DNA from: an uncultured Tateyamaria sp.
Lineage (GTDB): Bacteria; Pseudomonadota; Alphaproteobacteria; Rhodobacterales; Rhodobacteraceae
Reading direction: 5' to 3'
Length of the DNA: 64,000 nt
NCBI RefSeq assembly: GCF_947503465.1
Contig: NZ_CANNDN010000001.1
Span: forward strand, 1,798,001 to 1,862,000
Below are positions 33,601 through 41,015 of the stretch, one piece after another (the stretch's first letter is position 1; the number at the start of each line of letters is the position of its first letter). The notes below the pieces were generated by a model. The model was not told where the DNA came from. It did no database searches and was given only the letters and a program-made list of their open reading frames with translations. The position numbers were made by a program, and so were the translations under genes.

Positions 33601-35493
33601 TCAGGGCGGGTTGGATGCGCTGAGATAGGCGTGCAGTTCCGTCAGCACTTCTGCCCCTGCAAGCGGCATCTCGGGGAACAGGCTGCGCAAGTTACGGGCG
33701 CCCCGCATCTCGGCCAACGTGAGCGCGGGCTTGTTTGCACGGCCCCGACCGCTCCAGTCCAGGCCAAGGACATGGTGCAGGACAAAGGCCAGCGGGTCAG
33801 GCGCTTGCACCGCCGCCAGTTGGGCGGGCGTGATATCGCCAAATGCGCGTTCGTACAGGGCGACAAGCGCGCCGCCTGTTGCAGGGGCGGCAACTGCGCC
33901 GCCTTCCAGTCCGAATTGCGCGCCGGAATGGGGCGTGGGAGGCGGCGGGCGTGCCTTTTGCAGGGCGGTGGCAATTTTGGGAAACGGATGGGTCACGCGG
34001 GCCCCGATGACATGCGCACGCGGGCCCGGCGTGTCGGCATCGCCCGGCGGCCCCGCAGTCAAGACAAGGCTGGGCGCGCCCGACTTCTGATCAGTTTGTA
34101 CCTGTGTTTTGACAGACTGGTGGGCCGAGCTTTTCAGGTGCACCTCGCCCATCAGGCTGGCGCTTGTCTTGCTGCCCGTTGGCACGCTTTTGGACAGGCG
34201 GCCCAGATCGCCCTTGGGGTACACAACCTGCAAGGTCACGGCCCGGCAGACCAGCAGCTTTTGCACGGTGCCGACATTGGCGCCAAGCCCGTGGCCGCCG
34301 CCCACCGGGATCTGGAAATGGTAGCCACGCGGCACGTTCAATGCCTGATTGGTCGCGGCCTGCACAATGGGATGTTCAAAATACCAGCCGGTTGTCGTGT
34401 CGGGGTCCGCCTGGGCAAACGGGGTCGCGGCAACGGTGATCTCAGCGGGGCCATGATAGATGATCTTGACCTCTGCCCTGTCGCCTGAACCGTCATGGGC
34501 AAAGAGGTCGCGCGCCGCACCCTTGTTCGGGGCCACCGACACCACCCCGGCCGGGACGGATGCCGCTGGCTTGCCTGCCATGTTCACAACCGTCTGTCCT
34601 TTCGCGGTGCGCTTGGCGGAAAAGGTCACCTCGATCGTTGCCGATGATGACAATTGACTGCGGATGTCTTCGACCGGGGGCGAGACGGCAAAGCTGTGCC
34701 GCACGACGGTGTTGCCGGTGCGGTCCACCGTGTACATGCCGCTGTGATTTGCGACATCCGGGGCTTGGGTGTTGGCCGCCGCGTCCCGGATGGACCGCGA
34801 CAGGTTCCACAGCCTGTCGATCTGGCGTGCCCAGTCCTGTTCATGGCCCAGCGCCGCCTTGAGCGTGGGCAAAAAGGTCTGCTGTGCATTGGTCGGCGCG
34901 TGCGCAAACAAGGACGCCAGCGGGCCTGACCGAATTTCCGAGGCGGTGAGTGGCGGCAGACCGGCGGCTTCGCGCCCGCTCCAGCGGAAGGCGATCTGGT
35001 AGTCAACCACGTAAGTCAGGTTGCTGACGGTCGACGCGCCCAGCGCTGTGGCCGCGGTTTGCTTGTCTGCCGGGCTAATCGGGGCGAACATCGACTGGTA
35101 GGTGTTGATCAGTTGCCCCTGCGCCATGCGGGCGGCAATCAGGTGCTTGTTCACATCGGCCTGATCCTTGTCCGTCCAAAGATACGCGGTGGCGCTGATG
35201 ATGTTGAAGTACCAGGTGGTGAACCCGGCGGTCAGCCGAATGGCCCCACGACTGGTTTTCGATGCAATGGTGTTCAGGAAATTCCACGTCTCGGCGTTGA
35301 ACGTCCCGAGGTTGTTCCACTCCCACGGAAAATCCCCGACCCCCGAGGTGTCGAGCGGCACGTAATCCACCGGATCAACCTGTGTGGTCTGGCCGGATGG
35401 CCCACTGACAGGTGCCAGTTTGCGCGCGGCCTGGGCCGACAGGCGCAAGGACGACACAAGGTCCCGCCTGAAAGCGCCATAGGGGTCTTGCAT
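33601..35493 (-). CDS. Unknown protein, paralogue of the gene at 35593
   Basis: A 630-residue protein of a family I do not recognise. The N-terminal part aligns with the 479-residue neighbour: a PWEWNNLGTFNAETWNFLNT block here against FWYWNNAAIFNTDTWNQFNN there, and later TTGWYFEHPIVQAATN against GTGWWNPSLIKAAAN. Unlike the neighbour it has an extra Pro/Ala-rich linker (KARPPPPTPHSGAQFG) and a C-terminal part of about 100 residues (ALVALYERAFGDITPAQL...LGLDWSGRGRANKPALTL). There is no signal peptide, membrane helix or catalytic motif. The start at 35493 has GAGGTGG upstream. Same strand as its paralogue, 99 nt apart. Confidence 0.75.
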   Translation of the reverse strand: MQDPYGAFRRDLVSSLRLSAQAARKLAPVSGPSGQTTQVDPVDYVPLDTSGVGDFPWEWNNLGTFNAETWNFLNTIASKTSRGAIRLTAGFTTWYFNIISATAYLWTDKDQADVNKHLIAARMAQGQLINTYQSMFAPISPADKQTAATALGASTVSNLTYVVDYQIAFRWSGREAAGLPPLTASEIRSGPLASLFAHAPTNAQQTFLPTLKAALGHEQDWARQIDRLWNLSRSIRDAAANTQAPDVANHSGMYTVDRTGNTVVRHSFAVSPPVEDIRSQLSSSATIEVTFSAKRTAKGQTVVNMAGKPAASVPAGVVSVAPNKGAARDLFAHDGSGDRAEVKIIYHGPAEITVAATPFAQADPDTTTGWYFEHPIVQAATNQALNVPRGYHFQIPVGGGHGLGANVGTVQKLLVCRAVTLQVVYPKGDLGRLSKSVPTGSKTSASLMGEVHLKSSAHQSVKTQVQTDQKSGAPSLVLTAGPPGDADTPGPRAHVIGARVTHPFPKIATALQKARPPPPTPHSGAQFGLEGGAVAAPATGGALVALYERAFGDITPAQLAAVQAPDPLAFVLHHVLGLDWSGRGRANKPALTLAEMRGARNLRSLFPEMPLAGAEVLTELHAYLSASNPP

Positions 35494-35592
35494 GTGCCCA
35501 CCTCGCGTTTTCGTCCCGTGTGCCACCCCAGCATAGCAAAACCCACCCGGCAATCACCTCAGGATCGCCGGGTGGGCCAGGTACTGGTTACC

Positions 35593-37032
35593 TTACTTGG
35601 CGCCGGGCCATGCGCAATCGGCACCGATCACATAGGCCTGGGATGTCATGATGTTGCCCGGAATGACAGCAGGCGGAGGTGTCATGGTCACCGTAACGGT
35701 GCCTGCGGTCTTGTCGTACTTGTAGACCGAGCTTTCGTAGCTTTGCGATCCACCACCCAGCGGGATGCCAAGGAAGCTGACGCTCCAGTGCGATTCCTGC
35801 GAGAAGTGGGACTGGAACGACTGTTCATCCGCGTTGTGGAACACCATGGTGATCGTCGGCAGGTCACAGATCGCCAGTACGTCCAGCACCCCAAAGTCAC
35901 CGTTTTCGGCAAAGTTGTAGTTCTGGGGTGTGGTGAAGCCCACGCCGCTGACATTCGGATCGTGGTTGGCCGCCGCCTTGATCAGCGAAGGGTTCCACCA
36001 GCCGGTGCCTGTACCGATGTCATAGGCGCTGGCCGACAGTTGCGGGGTGAACTTGGTCACGCCCTTGAAGGACAGGCTGATGTCCACCTGCGTGACGTTG
36101 CTGTCGAACGAGAACGCGTTGTAGCTGGCGCTGGCACCGGCCCCGATGTGGAACCAGTCGATCCAGCCGGACACGCCCGCGCCACCTTCGACCGACACTT
36201 TGGACGTCGATTGGTCCACCTTGGTCACGGACATCGCGATGTCGAAGCCCTGGCTGCCGTTCAGGCCGTTCTGGATGGTGCTGGTCGCCTCTGCAATATC
36301 GAGATACGGCAGGATCGACGTCGCGCCCGTCACGTCAGCGGCGGACATCCAGCCCTTTTTCACTTGTGCCGGTGTCGGGCTCAGGTTCTTGGCGCTTTGC
36401 TTGATCTGACCGTTGTAGCTGTTGACCGCGTTCTGAACCGATGCGGCGGCATCCGTTTGCGACAGGTAGGTCATGAAATCGCTGATAAGCTTGGCCGATC
36501 CAAGCGGCGCGTTGGGCAACAGCGATGTCGGGTTGGTCGAGGTGCGGAACGTGGCTAGCGTCAGGCCCTGATCACCCCAGGACATGATCTGCTCTGTCAC
36601 GTAAAGCAGCTTGGCCCCGGCGGTTCCGCTATTGGCCGCGGGGATGGCGCCAAACATCGATGTGTAGTCGCCCACAACTGTGTTCAGAATGCCCGCAGCA
36701 TTGGTGTTGGCCTTGTTCAGGGCCGCCTGATCTGCCGCGGTCAGTTCGTACGCCATGGCAAGGTACAGGTTGAACAACGCGGTATTCAGCGCAGTGCCGT
36801 CGGTTGTCTGCAAATAGCCGTCCGGATTGTACTGCATCACGTTGTTGAACTGGTTCCACGTATCCGTGTTGAAGATGGCCGCGTTGTTCCAGTACCAGAA
36901 CAGATCGCCCATGCCGGCGCTGTCGACAGGCGACCAGTTTTGGATGTTCAGTGCCTTTTGAACCGGGCCGTCCGCCTTCTTGGCAAGGCTGTCATAATAG
37001 GCCTTTTTGATTTGTGCGATGTCTTGGGTCAT
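35593..37032 (-). CDS. Unknown protein, first of a paralogous pair
   Basis: A 479-residue protein, unrecognised family. It starts with a helical region (IAQIKKAYYDSLAKKADGPV), carries the shared WYWNNAAIFNTDTWNQFNN block at about residues 46-64, and an Ala-rich middle. From about residue 240 it becomes beta-rich, with Gly-rich stretches (GGAGVSGWIDWFHIGAGASASYNAF) and WSVSFLGIPLGGGSQSYESS, ending in a C-terminal TSQAYVIGADCAWPG. The layout, helical then beta and hydrophobic-glycine rich, is compatible with a pore-forming or lectin-like protein, but that is only a guess. No signal peptide. It is first in its transcript, facing the divergent control region. Confidence 0.75.
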   Translation of the reverse strand: MTQDIAQIKKAYYDSLAKKADGPVQKALNIQNWSPVDSAGMGDLFWYWNNAAIFNTDTWNQFNNVMQYNPDGYLQTTDGTALNTALFNLYLAMAYELTAADQAALNKANTNAAGILNTVVGDYTSMFGAIPAANSGTAGAKLLYVTEQIMSWGDQGLTLATFRTSTNPTSLLPNAPLGSAKLISDFMTYLSQTDAAASVQNAVNSYNGQIKQSAKNLSPTPAQVKKGWMSAADVTGATSILPYLDIAEATSTIQNGLNGSQGFDIAMSVTKVDQSTSKVSVEGGAGVSGWIDWFHIGAGASASYNAFSFDSNVTQVDISLSFKGVTKFTPQLSASAYDIGTGTGWWNPSLIKAAANHDPNVSGVGFTTPQNYNFAENGDFGVLDVLAICDLPTITMVFHNADEQSFQSHFSQESHWSVSFLGIPLGGGSQSYESSVYKYDKTAGTVTVTMTPPPAVIPGNIMTSQAYVIGADCAWPGAK

Positions 37033-37151
37033 TTTGATGTCCTCTAAGCTCTGTCAAAAATGATGCTCGTGTCCGAGCGGTTCCCCCCAGGAAAATTCCT
37101 TTGGGTGGCAGAAGCGCCAAGGACAGGCTGGCAGGACAGGCGGATCGAAGT

Positions 37152-37225
37152 CCTGAAACATTCCCGAAATAGTTGTGATTTCTGGCTCACGCGACATTTC
37201 GGAAATATTTCGGAAAAGTTTCAGG
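37152..37225. promoter_or_regulatory. Divergent control region with three copies of a TTTCGGAAA-like palindrome
   Basis: Copies are CATTCCCGAAAT (37159-37170), CATTTCGGAAAT (37195-37206) and TATTTCGGAAAA (37206-37217); the last two are 11 bp apart, one helical turn. The whole group is enclosed by an outer inverted repeat CCTGAAAC (37152-37159) and GTTTCAGG (37218-37225). It lies in the 286-bp gap between the two unknown transcripts. Confidence 0.65.
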
Positions 37226-37318
37226 CCTTTGGCCGTGCACCTTTTGCAGACTGTATCTCGTGCGGCCCAAGTGCGGGCCCGCATGCAAGACACGTGAAAG
37301 GCTCGGAACGACGTGACC

Positions 37319-37969
37319 ATGATAACTGCGCGAAACGAGACGATCCGAGAGATCCGAGTGTTTCCATACTACCGGGGTGTACCGCTTGAAGTGGATGCGG
37401 TGGGCAAGGCCAGCTCAGGCAAATACGAGGCCGGTTTCTTTGCCGGTCAAACCTACTACACGCTCGAACTTGATGACTGGAACGAATTCCGGGAGGTGCA
37501 TGTCGGAGCAACCTATACCTGCACGGCGATTTCGAAGGACGGGCGCCCCCTGAAAACCCACTGGATGTTCTGTACGTCCGTGGCAGGCCGGCCCACGTTT
37601 TCCATCAGCCGCCACTGGACCAACCCGACCAACTTCGCCCCTGTTCTGCCGCTGTGCGATACCAGCCTCGTTCATCTTGAGGAATTGACGGACATGGTTG
37701 CGTCCCTGCCCCGTGCCGTCGGTGACGACAGCCTTGTCCAGGCACAGATCGGTACATCCGGATGGCTGGTCATGACGCGGATCGGATGCCCGCACATGAT
37801 CGGCATCATGATTGACGACGCGGTGCTGCCCAGCCATATGTGCCAGGGTGCCAGCGATCTTGTCATCACTGCCCGCTCGGTGCGCACGACCCAATCCATC
37901 ACGCTGGAAAAACTAAGCTGCGTCAGCACCAAAGACAAATCCCTGTTCTTACGGCTGCACGAGGGATGA
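37319..37969 (+). CDS. Unknown 216-residue protein
   Basis: No family recognised. The chain is beta-rich (YYTLELDDWNEFREVHVGATYTCTAI; TFSISRHWTNPTNFAPVLPL) and has six scattered cysteines, no signal peptide and no membrane helix. A GTG six bases upstream (37313) is an alternative start. It is the first plus-strand gene facing the paralogue pair, and precedes the winged-helix/TPR regulator. Confidence 0.6.
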   Translation: MITARNETIREIRVFPYYRGVPLEVDAVGKASSGKYEAGFFAGQTYYTLELDDWNEFREVHVGATYTCTAISKDGRPLKTHWMFCTSVAGRPTFSISRHWTNPTNFAPVLPLCDTSLVHLEELTDMVASLPRAVGDDSLVQAQIGTSGWLVMTRIGCPHMIGIMIDDAVLPSHMCQGASDLVITARSVRTTQSITLEKLSCVSTKDKSLFLRLHEG

Positions 37970-38172
37970 TTGTGCTATGCCGAACCTCTGTTGATCACTA
38001 CTATAGGTCGCGTAACCAGTCGTGGCCGTTGCCTCGGACGCGCGTATCGGGCGATCTTGCGCCAATGCGCGGGGTTTTGTGCGCGCATGCGGTAGGCAAG
38101 CGCACACAGGACCATACGGTGGGTGTGGGTGCGGCTGGCGACACCAGGGGGAAGGCGCCGACGGCACTGAAA

Positions 38173-39798
38173 ATGAACGGTTTTGCGGCTGCGCATATTC
38201 GATTGGGCGACGCGCTTTATGACGTGGCCACGGATCGCATTGTCACGTCATGTGGCGAAGATATCCTGTTGCGGTCCCAGTCCGCACTGGTTTTGAAGTA
38301 TCTCGTGGGGGCCCTTGGCACACTCGCAACACGAGAAGAGTTGATCGCCGAGGTCTGGCCTGACGTTTCGGTCACGGATGACAGCCTGACGCAATGTATC
38401 CTCGACATTCGGCGCGCCATTGGCGACGCGGATCGCGTCATTCTCAAGACCGTGCCCAAGCGTGGATTTGTTTTGACCGGGACCCCCGTGCCGGAGGTCA
38501 TTGAACCGGAAACGGCACGATCCGCACCGCTGCCAGCGTCACCGCTGCACCCTGACAATACGCCTGCGCAGACAGGCATCATCGTGCCCGAGCTTGACCC
38601 GCGCGACGTGCTGCCGACCCTGGCGGTGTTGCCTTTCCGAACACAGCCCGACAACGGCCATGGCACACTGATCAGCGCGTTTGTCGGAGACGAGATCGCA
38701 GCCGCCATCAGCAGGTCCGAAGACATGAACGTCATTTCGCGCCTGTCGACGCTTAACCTGTCTGGCGGCCCCAATTCGTTGCAGAACGTGGGGTCGATGC
38801 TGAACGCGGATTTCATCATCTCCGGCAGCGTGTTCGAACGCGACAACAAGGTGCTGCTGCTGATCGAATTCGCGGAAACGGACCGCCAGACTGTGCTGTG
38901 GTCGGACCGGATGGCCCTTGATTCGGTTGAATGGATGCATGACACGGACACGATCGACCGGATTGTGACCCACATCCGCCGCGCCATCATGATCAACGAA
39001 GTCCGGCGCACCCGGTCAACACCTTTGACGGACCTCAAGCTGTTCAGTGTCCTGCACGGTGCGGTTGGCCTGATGCACCGGTTTTCGCCCGGCGATTTCA
39101 ACCGGGCGCAGAACTACCTTGAATATGTGACCGAAAAAGCCCCCGAGCATCCCACACCGCTGGCGTGGCTGGCGCGCTGGCATGTGTTGCGCACCGTGCA
39201 GGGATGGGCAGAAGATCCCCGCCACGAAGCGCGCGCCGCGCTGGATTTTACCGCCCGCGCGCTGGATATCGAACCCGATCACACCATGGCCCTGGTGTGC
39301 GAAGGGCAGGTGCTGGCGCATCTGCAACATCGTCTGGACGAGGCGCAAGCCCGCTATGACGCTGCACTGGCGCTGAACCCCAATGATGCGCAGGGGCTGG
39401 CCTTGCGGGGCATGTTCTCTGCCTTTCGTGACATGGGCGCCGAAGGCAAGCGCGACACGGAACGCGCCCTGCACCTGTCACCGTTCCATCCCCATCGCTT
39501 TTTCTTTCTGGCCCAAGCAGCGGCGGCAAACATCGCCGCCAAGGACTTTGGCCGGGCCGTAACACTTGCCAAGGAATCCCGGCGTCTCAACAGAACACAT
39601 GTGTCCACGTTGCGAACACTTGCGATTGCACAGGTTGGCGCGGGTCAATTGGAAGATGCCCGCGACACCGGCAAGGAACTGTTGCGCCTGCATCCGAACA
39701 TGCGTGTCAGCAGTTGGCTCAGGAACTCGCCCAGTTCCGGCTACGAACTGGGGCGTTCGGCCGCCGAAAAACTGCGCAGCATCGGGATTCCGGATTAG
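38173..39798 (+). CDS. Winged-helix/TPR transcriptional regulator (CadC-type DNA-binding domain)
   Basis: A 541-residue protein. Residues 1-97 are an OmpR/PhoB-type winged helix (LLRSQSALVLKYLVGALGTLATREELIAEVWPDVSVTDDSLTQCILDIRRAIGD...VPKRGFVL). A central TolB-like segment (LPTLAVLPFRTQP) is followed by several TPR-like repeats from about residue 280 (ARAALDFTARALDIEPDHTMAL, AQARYDAALALNPNDAQGLAL). No membrane helix lies between, so it is cytoplasmic, unlike CadC. It probably controls the neighbouring genes. An ATG at 38065 would lengthen it by 36 residues. Confidence 0.82.
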   Translation: MNGFAAAHIRLGDALYDVATDRIVTSCGEDILLRSQSALVLKYLVGALGTLATREELIAEVWPDVSVTDDSLTQCILDIRRAIGDADRVILKTVPKRGFVLTGTPVPEVIEPETARSAPLPASPLHPDNTPAQTGIIVPELDPRDVLPTLAVLPFRTQPDNGHGTLISAFVGDEIAAAISRSEDMNVISRLSTLNLSGGPNSLQNVGSMLNADFIISGSVFERDNKVLLLIEFAETDRQTVLWSDRMALDSVEWMHDTDTIDRIVTHIRRAIMINEVRRTRSTPLTDLKLFSVLHGAVGLMHRFSPGDFNRAQNYLEYVTEKAPEHPTPLAWLARWHVLRTVQGWAEDPRHEARAALDFTARALDIEPDHTMALVCEGQVLAHLQHRLDEAQARYDAALALNPNDAQGLALRGMFSAFRDMGAEGKRDTERALHLSPFHPHRFFFLAQAAAANIAAKDFGRAVTLAKESRRLNRTHVSTLRTLAIAQVGAGQLEDARDTGKELLRLHPNMRVSSWLRNSPSSGYELGRSAAEKLRSIGIPD

Positions 39799-39830
39799 TG
39801 CCGGGACATTCATTAAAGGGAGTATGAAGA

Positions 39831-41006
39831 ATGAGCATTGGACCAGAGAACGCATTGAATGCCTTGAATGCGCTGAATGCACTCAACGCGTTAAACGCCT
39901 TGAACGCACTGGGCAGCAACAACGCGCTGGCCGCAGGCGGAAACGAGGGCCCTTTGCTGGGCGAGGCGCTGATCACCAACCGCGACGGCATTGTCGGCAC
40001 GCAGATCGACCACATCACACCGCCGGCGGCTGGTGTCGTGGACAGCCCGGAAAACCTGCCCCGCCTGGCCAAAAGCGTGCGCGCCGCCATTTTCCAGGCC
40101 GAACTGGCGCCAAGCGTGGACCTGACCGTCGATACCGACGGCACGCTGCCGGTGACGACCTTGTGGCGCCGCACATCCGAACGGGATGGCCGTCGACGCA
40201 AGGTCACCTACAGCGAAATGGTGGAAATGACCGCACCCACGGTCGAGCAACTGTCCACGCAGCTTAGTCTCGTATCCGGGTATGCGCGCATTCGCCCGGA
40301 TCGTGCGGCCGAAATCCTGTCTCAGATCGGCGTTCCCACCGCCTTCTTCGGGTCCGTGAATTTCCTGAATGCCGAGCGGACGCCGCACACGATCGAATTG
40401 CTGTACACGGCGCTGACATTCGCGTTGCCCGTTATCCAGCGCACCAAATACGCGCTGGCCGTCAAGCGGCCCATTGAATTCTCGCCGCAGGTCCAGCCCA
40501 TGATTCCAACGCCAACGCATGGAACACTGCCCAGCGGCCACGCGACCGAGGCGTTCCTGATGGCCCGCATCCTGTGGAAGCTGCTGATCGAAAGCGACGC
40601 GCCGCAATACAACGACAAGGCCTATTGGGGCAGCATGCTGATGCGGCAGGCCGCGCGCATCGCCACCAACCGCACCGTTGCCGGCGTGCATTTTCCGATC
40701 GACAGTGTGGCGGGCGCGACATTGGGCCTGACCCTGGCCGATCATGTCCACGCGATGTGCCATGGCGGTGGCTGGACGTCCGCCACGCTCGACACGCCCA
40801 ATTTCGACCCCGAGCAGGATTTCGACTGGCACCAGATCTACAGCGCTGAAGGCAACGCGATGGCGGACGAGGCTGTGTCGGATCGCGGTGTGTGGCTGCG
40901 CACCCACCATCACAGCGCCCCCGATTGCGAAGGCCCCGCGCCCGCCCTGACCTGGCTGTGGAACAAAGCGCTGGACGAGTGGCGCGACCTGGGCGGCGGG
41001 GCATAG
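39831..41006 (+). CDS. Vanadium haloperoxidase/PAP2-type protein with N-terminal Asn-Ala-Leu repeat
   Basis: A 391-residue protein. Residues 7-27 are seven tandem NAL triplets with varied codons. The catalytic part follows the haloperoxidase/PAP2 pattern: K-x6-RP (KYALAVKRP), LPSGHATEAF (His about 236), and RTVAGVHFPID (Arg 281, His 287, Asp 291). Such proteins bind vanadate or phosphate; haloperoxidases oxidise halide with hydrogen peroxide, relatives are acid phosphatases. The sequence cannot decide between them. No signal peptide is seen, although many relatives are exported. It is nine nt before the protease gene. Confidence 0.82.
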   Translation: MSIGPENALNALNALNALNALNALNALGSNNALAAGGNEGPLLGEALITNRDGIVGTQIDHITPPAAGVVDSPENLPRLAKSVRAAIFQAELAPSVDLTVDTDGTLPVTTLWRRTSERDGRRRKVTYSEMVEMTAPTVEQLSTQLSLVSGYARIRPDRAAEILSQIGVPTAFFGSVNFLNAERTPHTIELLYTALTFALPVIQRTKYALAVKRPIEFSPQVQPMIPTPTHGTLPSGHATEAFLMARILWKLLIESDAPQYNDKAYWGSMLMRQAARIATNRTVAGVHFPIDSVAGATLGLTLADHVHAMCHGGGWTSATLDTPNFDPEQDFDWHQIYSAEGNAMADEAVSDRGVWLRTHHHSAPDCEGPAPALTWLWNKALDEWRDLGGGA

Positions 41007-41015
41007 GGGCGGACC

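Noticed and set aside
39849-39911. NAL repeat as a CRISPR-like or slippage repeat
   Set aside because: Nine-base units with varied codons and no spacers. It is a protein-level repeat; I saw no CRISPR array anywhere in the window.
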